Assembly: GCF_900099835.1 (NCBI RefSeq)
Contig: NZ_FNKP01000002.1
Location: 2,604,001-2,668,000, forward strand
Reading direction: 5' to 3'
Source of the DNA: Paraburkholderia fungorum
GTDB lineage: Bacteria > Pseudomonadota > Gammaproteobacteria > Burkholderiales > Burkholderiaceae
Length of the DNA stretch: 64,000 nucleotides
Positions 17,671 through 26,707 of this stretch are shown piece by piece. Positions within the stretch are counted from its first letter, which is position 1. The number at the start of each line of letters is the position of its first letter. The notes beneath the pieces were generated by a model. It saw only the letters and a program-made list of their open reading frames with translations, was not told the origin of the DNA and made no database searches. The position numbers were made by a program, and so were the translations under genes.

Positions 17671-18285
17671 ATGGCACGACCCCGCGGATTCGACGAAAAC
17701 GAAGTGCTCGAAGCAGCCAGCGCCGCATTCTGGAACAAGGGCTACGAGGCCACTTCCACGCGCGACCTGGTGAGGTCGACCGGTCTCACGCAGCCCAGTC
17801 TCTACAACGCATTCGGCGACAAACGCGGGCTGTACCTGCGCGCGCTCGAACACTATCTCGAACACACACTGCGCGAGCGGATTGGCCGGCTGGAACGCAC
17901 TGTGACGCCGGCGCAATGCATCACACTGTTCTTCCACGAGATCATCGAGCGCGCAATCGAAGACCCCGACAAGCGTGGTTGCATGCTGGTCAATTCGGCA
18001 CTTGAAACGTCGTCGGAAGACGAGTCGTTTCGCGAAACCGTCGCCGTGGAACTCGCTGAAATTCGTGCGTTTTTCCAGCGGAATCTGGTTGACGCAATGG
18101 ATCGCGGCGAGATTGCCGCCGTCGTTCCAGCGGAAGACGCCGCCTCGCATCTGCTCGCCACGTTGATCGGCATTCGCGTTCTCGCGCGAGTCACGCCGCA
18201 ATACGCGCTGCTTGCCGGCGCTGTGTCGCCTGCGCTGGCTTTGCTCGGCTTACCTGCCCTACCGGCACACGACCAGGACGTCTGA
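17671..18285 (+). CDS. TetR/AcrR-family regulator
   Basis: A 204-residue repressor. The N-terminal helix-turn-helix (about 8-55) shows AASAAFWNKGYEATSTRDLV and LTQPSLYNAFGDKRGLYLRAL, typical of the AcrR/NemR group; the C-terminal helices should bind a ligand. A perfect inverted repeat just upstream is the likely operator. The MFS gene 88 bases downstream is the probable target. The ligand cannot be predicted. Confidence 0.92.
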   Translation: MARPRGFDENEVLEAASAAFWNKGYEATSTRDLVRSTGLTQPSLYNAFGDKRGLYLRALEHYLEHTLRERIGRLERTVTPAQCITLFFHEIIERAIEDPDKRGCMLVNSALETSSEDESFRETVAVELAEIRAFFQRNLVDAMDRGEIAAVVPAEDAASHLLATLIGIRVLARVTPQYALLAGAVSPALALLGLPALPAHDQDV

Positions 18286-18373
18286 GCCGCGCGCCCGACG
18301 AGGCGCTCCACCCCGCTTTCCATCGACATCCGGCAGCGCCGCCATCGGCGGGCGCACCGGTAAAGGACTCGTC

Positions 18374-19615
18374 ATGTCTGCTACACCTGCTACGTCATTA
18401 GATACTGCCCGTCCCACTTCACTCGACGCTCGCGCAATCTTCGCGACTTTCGCGGGACTGTGCGGCAGTCTCGTCGCCATCGGTCTTGCACGCTTCGCCT
18501 ACACGCCGCTGATTCCGTCGTTGATCCAGGCGCACTGGTTCACGTCGTCGCAAGCGGTAACGCTCGGCGCCGCGAATTTTGCGGGCTACCTGGTAGGGGC
18601 GATGATCGGCCGCCCGCTCGCATCCGCATTGTCGAACCGCAGCGCGCTGCGTGTGTTGATGGCAGTCGTCACGGCGGCCTTCTTCGCGTGCGCATTTCCG
18701 CTTTCGATTAGCTGGTTCTTCACATGGCGTCTGCTGTCCGGCATTTCCGGCGGCGCAATCATGGTGCTCGTGGCGACCTCGATTCTTCCGCACATTCCCG
18801 CGGCACGTCGCGGCTTTGTCAGCGGCATGATTTTTCTTGGACTGGGTTTGGGGATTGCCGCATCCGGCACGTTGATTCCAAGGTTGTTGCATCACGGCTT
18901 GCAAGTCACGTGGATTGGACTCGGCGTGCTTGCGCTGGTGTTGACTGCTGCTAGCTGGTTCGGCTGGCCGTCGACGAATCCACCCGCTCCTGCCGCCTCT
19001 TCCACTACGCATCGCGTTGCACAACCGCATGGTCTGACGTTACGCGTGCTGTACGCACAGTACGCAGCGAACGCGCTCGGCCTCGTTCCCGCGATGGTGC
19101 TGCTGGTCGACTTTATTGCTCGCGGTCTCGGACATGGTGCAGCAACGGGCGCCAATTACTGGGTACTGTATGGCGTCGCCGCGATTGCAGGACCGCTGAT
19201 CTGTGGAAACGTGGCCGATCGAATCGGGTTCGGCAACGCCTATCGCATCGCGCTGTTTTTACAGTCGACGGCAGTAGCGATGCTCGCGTTTTCGCACAGC
19301 ACAGTAGCGCTGGTTGTATCGACTGTCATTCTGGGTATCTTCACGCCTGGAATCGTGCCGCTCGTGCTCGGTCGCATTCACGAACTCGTGCCGCACGATC
19401 ACACCGAGCAACGTGCCGCATGGAGTCGCGCAACGACAGCCTTTGCTCTCTTCCAGGCGCTGGGCGGATACGGGTATTCGTTTCTCTTTTCGCACACGAA
19501 TAACAATTACGCGCTGATTTTTGCTCTCGGTGCGGTGGCGCTGGTACTTGCGTTCATTGCTGACTTTGTGGCTTCCCGTCTTGCTGTTGTGCGGCGGGTT
19601 GGTGCGACCGGATAA
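18374..19615 (+). CDS. YbfB/YjiJ-type MFS transporter
   Basis: A 413-residue, 12-helix major facilitator carrier with the GLARFAYTPLIPSLI signature at the first helix, typical of the YbfB/YjiJ group. The ATG at 18374 was chosen over longer upstream frames because the first helix then lies at the usual distance. It follows the TetR gene on the same strand and is probably controlled by it. The substrate is unknown; export of small molecules is a common guess for the family. Confidence 0.88.
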   Translation: MSATPATSLDTARPTSLDARAIFATFAGLCGSLVAIGLARFAYTPLIPSLIQAHWFTSSQAVTLGAANFAGYLVGAMIGRPLASALSNRSALRVLMAVVTAAFFACAFPLSISWFFTWRLLSGISGGAIMVLVATSILPHIPAARRGFVSGMIFLGLGLGIAASGTLIPRLLHHGLQVTWIGLGVLALVLTAASWFGWPSTNPPAPAASSTTHRVAQPHGLTLRVLYAQYAANALGLVPAMVLLVDFIARGLGHGAATGANYWVLYGVAAIAGPLICGNVADRIGFGNAYRIALFLQSTAVAMLAFSHSTVALVVSTVILGIFTPGIVPLVLGRIHELVPHDHTEQRAAWSRATTAFALFQALGGYGYSFLFSHTNNNYALIFALGAVALVLAFIADFVASRLAVVRRVGATG

Positions 19616-19770
19616 GTATCGGCGAATAAGATTCCGACATGTTTTTCCGCCTGGGCACGGGGCTTGCTCAATAGAAATATCGATACTGCCTTTAGCAAGT
19701 CGGCGTTCGACGTAGGCATTGCGTGGCTGTCGTGAAGGCAGGTCCAATCAACCAGGCGGAGGTCATTTAT

Positions 19771-19926
19771 ATGTTGGGAACTATTCTTCTGATCGTGCTG
19801 ATTCTTCTCCTCATCGGTGCGTTGCCTTCGTGGCCGCACAGCCGGGCATGGGGCTATGGCCCGACGGGCGGGATCGGCGTCGTGCTGATTGTCGTCATCG
19901 TGTTGCTGGTTGTCGGAGTGATATAA
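19771..19926 (+). CDS. DUF3309 small membrane protein
   Basis: A 51-residue protein, MLGTILLIVLILLLIGALPS then WPHSRAWGYGPTGG and a second hydrophobic helix. This is the DUF3309 pattern: two membrane helices joined by an aromatic/Gly turn. The ATG at 19771 has GGCGGAGG upstream, and a longer in-frame start at 19723 lacks this. Function is unknown; it is often seen near stress genes in Burkholderia-type genomes. Confidence 0.85.
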   Translation: MLGTILLIVLILLLIGALPSWPHSRAWGYGPTGGIGVVLIVVIVLLVVGVI

Positions 19927-19987
19927 CCGGCGCAGGTTGAAGCGCTTTCGTACGCGCGCGTTAGCTACTCCGACGCTCGCCAAGCAG

Positions 19988-20031
19988 GCCGCCGGATATC
20001 GATGCAGTTCGCTGCACCGATATCCGGCGGC
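19988..20031 (+). terminator. Long hairpin terminator after the DUF3309 gene
   Basis: A perfect 14-bp stem (GCCGCCGGATATCG / CGATATCCGGCGGC) whose loop contains a second short hairpin (GCAG-TTCG-CTGC), followed by TTCGTT. It lies 61 bases after the DUF3309 stop. Confidence 0.75.
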
Positions 20032-20110
20032 TTCGTTATGTCGATTGGCGGAATATCGTCATACGGTGTCACGTCCGGGAAACGCCCGGCAACGAAAAAC
20101 GGAGAACGCG

Positions 20111-20911
20111 ATGGAAAATTTACTCGCCAATCAGGTTGCGCTGGTTACAGGCGCCAGTTCCGGTATCGGCTTTGGCGTCGCCAAGGCGCTAGCGAAAGCA
20201 GGCGCGGCGGTGGCATTGAATTATCATTCGCATCCCGAATCAGCAGAACAGCTTGCCGACGAAATCGAAAAAGACGGCGGCTCGGCGTTCGCGGTTCGTG
20301 CTGACGTATCCGATCCGTCGCAAGTCGAGAAGATGTTCGACGCGTGCCGCGCACGCTTCGACACTGTCGATATCGTGGTCGCGAACTCCGGTCTGCAAAA
20401 AGACAGCGCGTTTGGCGACATGACATTGGAAGATTGGCAAACGGTGTTAGCGACCAATCTGACCGGACAGTTTCTGACGACCCAGGCTGCCGTTAAAGAA
20501 TTCCGCCGACGCGGCCAGAGAAACAATTCCAGAGCGCTCGGCAAGATCATTTGTATGAGTTCGGTTCACGAGGTCATTCCATGGGCCGGGCATGTGAATT
20601 ACGCGGCATCCAAAGGCGGAATTCAGATGTTCATGAAATCGCTCGCACAGGAAGTCGCGCCGGAGGGCATTCGAGTGAATTCAATTGCGCCGGGAGCAAT
20701 CCGCACGCCGATCAACAAGGATGCGTGGAATACAGAAGCCGCGTTGAAAAAACTATTGCAACTGATTCCGTATGGTCGCGTGGGTGAGGTAGAAGACATC
20801 GGCGAGGCCGCTGTGTGGCTGGCTTCAGATGAAAGCGACTACGTGGTTGGCACCACCCTGTTCGTCGATGGCGGCATGACCTTGTATCCCGGTTTTGCAG
20901 ATAACGGATAA
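20111..20911 (+). CDS. Short-chain dehydrogenase/reductase (glucose 1-dehydrogenase-like)
   Basis: A 266-residue classical SDR with nucleotide motif TGASSGIG near residue 13, the NSG variant of the NAG motif, catalytic Ser in MSSVHEV and the YAASK Tyr/Lys pair, plus the C-terminal LASDESDYVVGTTLFVDGGM typical of glucose 1-dehydrogenases. The ATG at 20111 follows CGGAGAACGCG. It is probably monocistronic, and the substrate is not determined by sequence. Confidence 0.88.
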   Translation: MENLLANQVALVTGASSGIGFGVAKALAKAGAAVALNYHSHPESAEQLADEIEKDGGSAFAVRADVSDPSQVEKMFDACRARFDTVDIVVANSGLQKDSAFGDMTLEDWQTVLATNLTGQFLTTQAAVKEFRRRGQRNNSRALGKIICMSSVHEVIPWAGHVNYAASKGGIQMFMKSLAQEVAPEGIRVNSIAPGAIRTPINKDAWNTEAALKKLLQLIPYGRVGEVEDIGEAAVWLASDESDYVVGTTLFVDGGMTLYPGFADNG

Positions 20912-21149
20912 GCGTGACTTCCCGATTTACTCGCCGCGTTGAAGCGCGAAAGCAATGACACATTAGCGAATACTGCAATGCGCAAGGCTGCCGATCACCG
21001 ATACATCGGCGATCGGGCACAGTACGTAGAGACGTGTTGTGCAATGCCCATACACGCCACACACGCGGCGCGAATCACCAGTCTAATCAGGCACGCCTAA
21101 TGCTCTATTCCCTTCGTACTCAAACTACGACACGAAAGGAGTTCACATC

Positions 21150-21224
21150 ATGCCTTATCTTCTCGGTTGGCTTCTCGGCGTTCCGTTGATCGTGCTGGTC
21201 ATTCTGTATCTGATTTTCCATTAA
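21150..21224 (+). CDS. 24-residue single-helix membrane protein
   Basis: MPYLLGWLLGVPLIVLVILY then LIFH and stop. A strong ribosome site (GAAAGGAG, 9 bases before the ATG) and almost entirely hydrophobic content support a real gene rather than chance. A hairpin terminator follows about 110 bases later. It resembles tiny conserved hydrophobic proteins of proteobacteria; function is unknown. Confidence 0.7.
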   Translation: MPYLLGWLLGVPLIVLVILYLIFH

Positions 21225-21333
21225 GCCCGCAGCACCTGCGTCGTTAATCAAACCAGACGATCGATTGACGACGGGCTTATTGACCCGTCACTTACTGCTC
21301 TCTTACTCTCTCGCGACCCTCGCTGGTTGCATG

Positions 21334-21365
21334 AAAGGCGACGCCCGCATTCGCGCGTCGCCTTT
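21334..21365 (+). terminator. Hairpin terminator
   Basis: A perfect 10-bp stem (AAAGGCGACG / CGTCGCCTTT, 12-base loop). It is the likely end of the 24-residue protein message. Confidence 0.65.
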
Positions 21366-21535
21366 CGCATTCTGAATCGGATCGCGAACTGCGAAGCGTG
21401 GCGCGCGCGCATCGGTGCAGACATCTTTTCTTCTTGCACTGCGGAAAATAGAAGGTAAAACTAGCTTCACTTGTCCGGGAAAATGCCATATCTGCACACG
21501 TGCGCCGACACGGCGTCACGCGGAAGGAGGGACCG

Positions 21536-21922
21536 ATGGCACATAACGAGTACGCGCTTTCGCATCAGGAAGTGGTGAAGGCCATCATCATCGACCAGCA
21601 TATTCACGAAGGTTTATGGACGCTCAACATCAACTTCAACGTCGAAGCTAGTCACGCTCCGCGAGTACACGATCCCACTCTAACGGTGACGATCAAGAAT
21701 GTCGGCATCATGCGCGCGCCGCCGACCGACCCTTTCGCTGTCGATGCCGCGCTCATCAATCCAGTCCCTGCGGAGCCGGTTGCAGAAACGGCACAAACAG
21801 CGACTCACGCGAACGGTGCAAACTCAACTCATCTACCCGACGGCAGTATGCAATTTTGCCGCGATGTGTACCGGAGTATCGCCGTGCAAAGTGCAATAAA
21901 GCCGCGCTCCAAAACAAGCTGA
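21536..21922 (+). CDS. Hypothetical protein
   Basis: A 128-residue protein starting MAHNEYALSHQEVVKAIIID, with a very good ribosome site (GGAAGGAGGG) before the ATG at 21536. The first 65 residues look like a compact beta-rich unit (EGLWTLNINFNVEASHA, PTLTVTIKNVGIMRAPP); the rest is low-complexity Ala/Thr-rich sequence. There is no signal peptide or membrane helix. I do not recognise the family. Confidence 0.65.
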   Translation: MAHNEYALSHQEVVKAIIIDQHIHEGLWTLNINFNVEASHAPRVHDPTLTVTIKNVGIMRAPPTDPFAVDAALINPVPAEPVAETAQTATHANGANSTHLPDGSMQFCRDVYRSIAVQSAIKPRSKTS

Positions 21923-22003
21923 CTGGCGGAACCGAAAACGATTTTTCAGGCGCGGGAGATGTCTGCCGAAACGGCGGTCAACGCGAAACGCCGGCTGACT
22001 AAC

Positions 22004-22624
22004 TCAGCGGACCGCCGCCATCACCGCGCCCATTCCGACCAGCAACGTGCCCATTAGACGGTTCACCGCGCGCATGCGCGTCGGCCGTTGCAAGACCGTA
22101 CGCAGCCGATGAGAAAAAATCGCCGTCGACGCCACGCCCAATGCGAACACCACTGCAAACGTAGCGGCCAGCAACAGGTATTGCTGATTCGCCGACCAGC
22201 GCCCATCGCCCGACGGCGTGCTGATGAACTGCGGAAAGAACGACGGAAAGAACAGCAAGGTTTTCGGATTGAGCCCGGAGGTCGCGAAGCCGCGCCAGAA
22301 CATGCCGCGTTGCCGCGTGCCATCGACGGGAACGGTAAGAGCACCGCTGCGCCATTGTTTGAAGCCGAGATAAACCAGATACACCGCGCCGCCCCAGCGA
22401 AGCGCAATCAATGCGCGCTCGTCGATCAGCAGCAGCGAGTTCAGGCATAACGCGGTGAAGATCAGTTGCACGAGCACGGCACAGGTGCCGCCCCACACAC
22501 CGGGCAATGCGGCACGCCAGCCGGCGCTGAGCGCCTGGCTCATCGTCAGCACGTTGACGGGGCCAGGGGAATAAACGAGAACGAGTGAAGCGAGAAGAAA
22601 CGAGACGTACAACTGGATCGACAT
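22004..22624 (-). CDS. LysE/RhtB-family amino-acid exporter
   Basis: A 206-residue membrane protein with the LysE hallmark YSPGPVNVLTMSQALSAGWR near the N-terminus and GFATSGLNPKTLLFFPSFFPQFI in the middle; about six helices. The ATG at 22624 was chosen over a longer frame because it sits directly before the first helix. An Lrp-type regulator is encoded divergently 390 bases away, the usual partner of amino-acid exporters. Confidence 0.9.
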   Translation of the reverse strand: MSIQLYVSFLLASLVLVYSPGPVNVLTMSQALSAGWRAALPGVWGGTCAVLVQLIFTALCLNSLLLIDERALIALRWGGAVYLVYLGFKQWRSGALTVPVDGTRQRGMFWRGFATSGLNPKTLLFFPSFFPQFISTPSGDGRWSANQQYLLLAATFAVVFALGVASTAIFSHRLRTVLQRPTRMRAVNRLMGTLLVGMGAVMAAVR

Positions 22625-23014
22625 CGGCGGGCATCGGTTACGGCATTGCCGACGCGCGACATCCGTAAGCGCGCAAATCGAGGACTCGTGCGCAAGGATA
22701 TTCGCCGGCAAGCATTCGGTTGGGAACATGCGCCCATGCCCGGCGAGCGCGTCTCCCGGCGATCGTGACGCCGGAATTCGCCCGCGTGCCACCCTCCTGT
22801 TAGGGCAGCGACACACCATCGGGCAGCTTGTGGCTGAAATGGACCGTAGGCGAGGAAACCCGCGGCCCGGATGGTGATGCCGGGCATGAATGCATGGTGA
22901 AAATATACCCGGATTGTGGCTGGATAGGCTTCTGAATGTCCTGCATTCTCGATACCAAATCGGTAGTTTGTTCCGTTAAACTGGCATTCATCAAAACAAT
23001 CTTCCGACACCGCT
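22625..23014. other. Divergent LysE/Lrp intergenic region, 390 bases
   Basis: It holds the promoters of the exporter and of the Lrp-type regulator and presumably Lrp sites. I see AT-rich sequence next to the Lrp start (22960-23005) but no clear palindrome or gene. Confidence 0.45.
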
Positions 23015-23488
23015 ATGACCACCCGAAATCGTCCGATCGACAATCAGGATCGCAAGATCATGCGCGAGTTGCAGAAGAACGCCCGGCTGACGAATGCCGA
23101 ACTCGCCGACCTCGTTGGAATGTCCACCACTGCTTGCTGGAACAGGACGCGGCAGCTCGAAGAGTCGGGCCTGATTCGCGGATACGTCGCGCTCATCGAT
23201 CAGGAAAAGCTCGGCCTCTCGGACACGGTCCTGATCGAAGTCACGCTCGACCGTCATGAAGAGGAAACCTTGCATCGCTTCGGCGAAGAGTTGGCGCTGC
23301 TGCCCGAGGTGCTCGACGCCTATCTGATTTCCGGCGAATACGATTACCTGATCAAGGTCGCGGTGCAGGGCACCGCCGGATACGAGCGTTTTTTGCGCGA
23401 AAAGCTTTATCGGATCGCGGGTATCCGACATAGCCGTTCGATGTTTGCGCTTCGATGCATGAAGAGCATTCCGTCGGTTGCGGTGTGA
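23015..23488 (+). CDS. Lrp/AsnC-family regulator
   Basis: A 157-residue regulator: N-terminal winged helix (IDNQDRKIMRELQKNARLTN, STTACWNRTRQLEESGLIRG) and a C-terminal RAM ligand-binding domain (LISGEYDYLIKVAVQG). Full family length with no defects. It probably responds to an amino acid and controls the divergent LysE exporter. Confidence 0.92.
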   Translation: MTTRNRPIDNQDRKIMRELQKNARLTNAELADLVGMSTTACWNRTRQLEESGLIRGYVALIDQEKLGLSDTVLIEVTLDRHEEETLHRFGEELALLPEVLDAYLISGEYDYLIKVAVQGTAGYERFLREKLYRIAGIRHSRSMFALRCMKSIPSVAV

Positions 23489-23794
23489 ACCTTTGCGCCG
23501 ACGTTTTTAGCGCAATTCGTGGTAGTGAATGACGTCGGCTACGCGAGCGGCAGATATGGTCTGCGTGGCGGGTTGGCAGCGACGTCGCGGTATGCTGCCC
23601 GGTCGGCTCCCGATCTACGGAAGGAAGTGCGGCTCACCCAGGCGCAATGCTGAGCAGCGAAGCCGGTTGTGCTGCGATACGCATTCGGCGGCGGTCCTTC
23701 CTGAAAATGAGTTCGCCGTGACAGCCTCAGACTAACCACGCGCTCAACGTCGAACGATGGCGGTGAGGCATCCGGCCATCTCGCGCACACGACC
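23489..23794. other. Intergenic, 306 bases
   Basis: This lies between the Lrp-type regulator and the convergent MFS gene. Overlapping open frames have no recognisable content. I see no gene or strong terminator. Confidence 0.4.
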
Positions 23795-25048
23795 TCACTC
23801 GTCGCGTAACGGCTTCTGAAAAAAGGCCAACAGCGCCCCCGCCGCCAGCAGCAACGCCGAATACACCAGCCCGCGCGCAAGCCCCGCGCCGTCCGACACC
23901 CAGCCGATCACCATCGGTCCGACGATCTGTCCGAACGCGAACACGATCGTGAACGCGCTGATTCCCCTCGCCCAATGGCTCGCCGAAAAATTGTGGCGCA
24001 CGAAAGCCGTGGTCGACGCCACCGCCGACAGAAACGTCGCGCCGAACAGCACGCCGGACACGAACGCCACCCACGGCTGTGTGAACAGCGCGGGCAGCAG
24101 CGTCGCAATCGCGAGCAACGCGTTGAGCACCGCGAGCGCGCGACCGCCGCGCATCCGGTCGAGCAAGCCGGACCACACGCGCGCTGACACCACCGTCGCC
24201 AGTCCGAGCAGCAGATAGAAGCCCGTCACGACCGTTGCGCTCATGCCCGCGTTGCGCAGCAGCGCGACGATGAACGTCATGTAGCCGATATAGCCGACGC
24301 CGAACAGGCCGTAGCCCGTCAGCATGATGCCGAAACGCGACCAGCGAGGTGAGTCGATTGCACCGGAAACCGGAGCCGCCGACGCTGATCCCGATACCGA
24401 TCCCGCGCTCGCATGCGTACTCTCGATCCTGCGCGCCGCGCCGATCGCGACCGCCGCGAACACCACGCACGCCACCGCCAGCGCGAACCACGCGAATTGC
24501 CAGCCGTGCGCGACATTGAAGATAGTCAACGGCACCAGTACCGACGACGCCACGATCCCCCATCCCGTGCCGCCGTAATAGAGGCCGAGGACAAGCCCCG
24601 CATCGCGCGGTCTCGCCGACGCCAGGCGCGCGGCCAGCACGCCGCCGCTGATGAAGATCGCCGCGCTGGTCGCGCCGGTGACGACGCGCAGCACGAGCAG
24701 CGAATGTGTGTCGGCGAGCAGGCCGCTGCCCGCCATCAAGATCGCCGTCGATACGCAACCGGCGCCGAACAGCATGCCCGCCGACCAGCGGCGCGCGAGC
24801 CGAGGGAAGGCCAGCGCGCCGAGCAGATAGCCGAGCGCATTGGCGGTATTCATCGCGCCCGCCTGGGCGAAGCTCCAGCCGAGGTCGAGTTTCATCGACG
24901 GCAACAGCAGCGCGTAGGCGAAGCGGGCGAGCCCGAGCGCGATTGCGCTGCCCAGCGATAGCGCCGCGGCCAGCATCAAGGTGGGGGCGCGTTGGCTGTC
25001 GTCGGCGGAAGTCTGGGGTGAGGCGACGTCGAATGAAGTGCGTGACAT
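23795..25048 (-). CDS. YbfB/YjiJ-type MFS transporter 2
   Basis: A 417-residue 12-helix carrier with the GLARFAYALLLPSMK signature of the YbfB group, the same subfamily as 18374-19615 but clearly diverged. The ATG at 25048 (MSRTSFDVASP) was chosen over a much longer frame starting near 25330 whose extra part looks non-coding. It is encoded divergently from the nitroreductase. Substrate unknown. Confidence 0.87.
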   Translation of the reverse strand: MSRTSFDVASPQTSADDSQRAPTLMLAAALSLGSAIALGLARFAYALLLPSMKLDLGWSFAQAGAMNTANALGYLLGALAFPRLARRWSAGMLFGAGCVSTAILMAGSGLLADTHSLLVLRVVTGATSAAIFISGGVLAARLASARPRDAGLVLGLYYGGTGWGIVASSVLVPLTIFNVAHGWQFAWFALAVACVVFAAVAIGAARRIESTHASAGSVSGSASAAPVSGAIDSPRWSRFGIMLTGYGLFGVGYIGYMTFIVALLRNAGMSATVVTGFYLLLGLATVVSARVWSGLLDRMRGGRALAVLNALLAIATLLPALFTQPWVAFVSGVLFGATFLSAVASTTAFVRHNFSASHWARGISAFTIVFAFGQIVGPMVIGWVSDGAGLARGLVYSALLLAAGALLAFFQKPLRDE

Positions 25049-25311
25049 GGGGCGGGTGTATGTGGGCAAAAATGCTGCGGGCCGTGACGGCGAAAAGTTT
25101 TTTATGTGCCGCTTCGCCATCATAGCCGGGGGTGGCGGGCTGGCTTGACCGTTAGTTGCGCTAGTGAGGGTGCCGCTGCAACGACCGTGAGAATTCGGGT
25201 TTCTGCTCGATCCGATGCGCAAATAGGTTTGACTCGCGCCGCGAGAGACACCTCCGCACCCGCCGCTGGACAACCTCCCGACAACCATCACGCACCGAAC
25301 AGGTGCCTTGC

Positions 25312-25332
25312 AAATGCGAATGATTTGCATTT
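25312..25332. promoter_or_regulatory. Fur-box-like palindrome
   Basis: AAATGCGAAT-G-ATTTGCATTT is a 10-1-10 palindrome with one mismatched pair, 16 bases before the nitroreductase start. Its AT-rich GC-flanked pattern resembles iron-box sites of beta-proteobacteria, but its match to the classic E. coli Fur consensus is only partial, so another regulator is possible. Confidence 0.5.
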
Positions 25333-25348
25333 ACCTAAAAATTGAGCG

Positions 25349-26044
25349 ATGATTCATCCCACGACATCTTCCGAACAAGCAACCATGACCACGCTCGACC
25401 TCAGCCGCGCCGATACCGACACGTCACCGCCCGCCACGGCCCCCGCCGTCGGCGCCGCGACGCCTGAAGCGTCGGCGGTACTCGACGTGCTGCTGTCGCG
25501 CCAGTCGCATTGGCCGCTCACGGAACCCGGTCCGGCCGATGCCGAGCTGGACCTGATCGTCGACGCCGCGTTGCGCGCGCCCGATCACGGCAATCTGCGG
25601 CCTTGGCGCTTCGTCACGATTCGCGGCGAGGCTCGCGGCGCGCTCGGCGATCTGCTGGTCGACCTCGCCTGCGCACGCGCGCCGGGCGAGCCGCGTTCGG
25701 CGCACGCGCATCGTCGGCAGAAGGCTTTTGCCGCGCCCCTGGTGATCGCGCTCGGCGCGGCGCTTTCGGCTCATCCGAAAGTGCCCGAAGTCGAGCAGTT
25801 GCTCGCGGCCGGCGCGGCGGCGATGAACATGCTGAATGCGATCCACGCACTCGGTTATGGCGGCTTCTGGGCCACCGGACCGGACAGCTACGAAACGCGT
25901 CTGCACGATGCCTTGGGGTTCGCGCCGAACGAACGTCTGCTCGGTTTCCTGTTCGTCGGCACGCCGAAAAACCCGGGACAACCGCCGCAGCGTCCGGCCC
26001 GCAGCGCACACGTGCGCGAATGGCTGCCTCCGCAGCTGGCCTAA
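25349..26044 (+). CDS. YdjA-like nitroreductase-family protein
   Basis: A 231-residue flavin-dependent oxidoreductase: FMN-phosphate region LLSRQSHWPL, then ALRAPDHGNLRPWRFVTI typical of the YdjA group, and GYGGFWATGP near the C-terminus. The start could be 25349 or the internal ATG at 25385; the first 45 residues are a disordered Ala/Thr-rich tail. The Fur-like palindrome next to its start suggests iron or redox control of this gene and the two downstream. Confidence 0.85.
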   Translation: MIHPTTSSEQATMTTLDLSRADTDTSPPATAPAVGAATPEASAVLDVLLSRQSHWPLTEPGPADAELDLIVDAALRAPDHGNLRPWRFVTIRGEARGALGDLLVDLACARAPGEPRSAHAHRRQKAFAAPLVIALGAALSAHPKVPEVEQLLAAGAAAMNMLNAIHALGYGGFWATGPDSYETRLHDALGFAPNERLLGFLFVGTPKNPGQPPQRPARSAHVREWLPPQLA

Positions 26045-26215
26045 GTGTCAAGCGAAGTGGGCACTCGCCAGCGTTGGTTTCGACCGATGCCGGCACCCGA
26101 CGCAAGCCCGGCGTCACCGCCTGTCCGTCGCACGCGTTCTAGCGCTGGCCTGCGACGCGGCTTCCGTTCAACCCGGCCGGCGCGACTCATGGACCGTGTC
26201 CAGACAGGAGCATCG

Positions 26216-26695
26216 ATGAACTTCCGCTCTCAATTCAGCAGCCGTCCCGAACTGATCGACGATCATCCGGTCGACCCAGCCGATGCACCCGATCGCACGG
26301 TCCTCACCGCCGTGCGCACCTGGTTGCGTCCGGCGTGCGAGACCGCGCGCGGCGGCGTCCACTGGCGCGACATTCTGAGCGGCGTCGGCTTGCGACAGGA
26401 CGGCATCGAACATTTCGATCTGCTGATGCGCTCGCTGAGACACGTGTCGTATCGTCCGCTCGACATGCGCTGCCGTTGCGCCAGCGATCTCGGCAAGGAC
26501 GAGGCCGTGATCCTGCAAACCATCGCGCTACTGCAAAAAACGCATAGCGGCGCCGCGTTGCGCATGTTGAGCGAATGGCTGCCCGCGCCCGCCGTGAGCG
26601 GTGTGCTGAAGCTGATCCGCTGGTTCGCGATCGATCTGCTCGACGCGGGCGTGGAACTCGATGTGCAGGCGCGCCGCGTCACGTACATGCATTGA
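26216..26695 (+). CDS. Hypothetical protein
   Basis: A 159-residue protein with no recognised domain. It starts MNFRSQFSSRPELIDDHPVD at 26216 after ACAGGAG and contains LRHVSYRPLDMRCRCASDLG and a helical C-terminus; no signal peptide or clear membrane helix. It lies 12 bases before the phosphopantetheinyl-transferase-like gene, so the pair is surely co-transcribed. A role linked to that partner is plausible; no function is assigned. Confidence 0.7.
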   Translation: MNFRSQFSSRPELIDDHPVDPADAPDRTVLTAVRTWLRPACETARGGVHWRDILSGVGLRQDGIEHFDLLMRSLRHVSYRPLDMRCRCASDLGKDEAVILQTIALLQKTHSGAALRMLSEWLPAPAVSGVLKLIRWFAIDLLDAGVELDVQARRVTYMH

Positions 26696-26707
26696 GGACG
26701 TCAGCCC

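Noticed and set aside
22800..22994. 64-codon minus-strand frame between LysE and Lrp genes
   Set aside because: No ribosome site and it occupies the expected promoter region.
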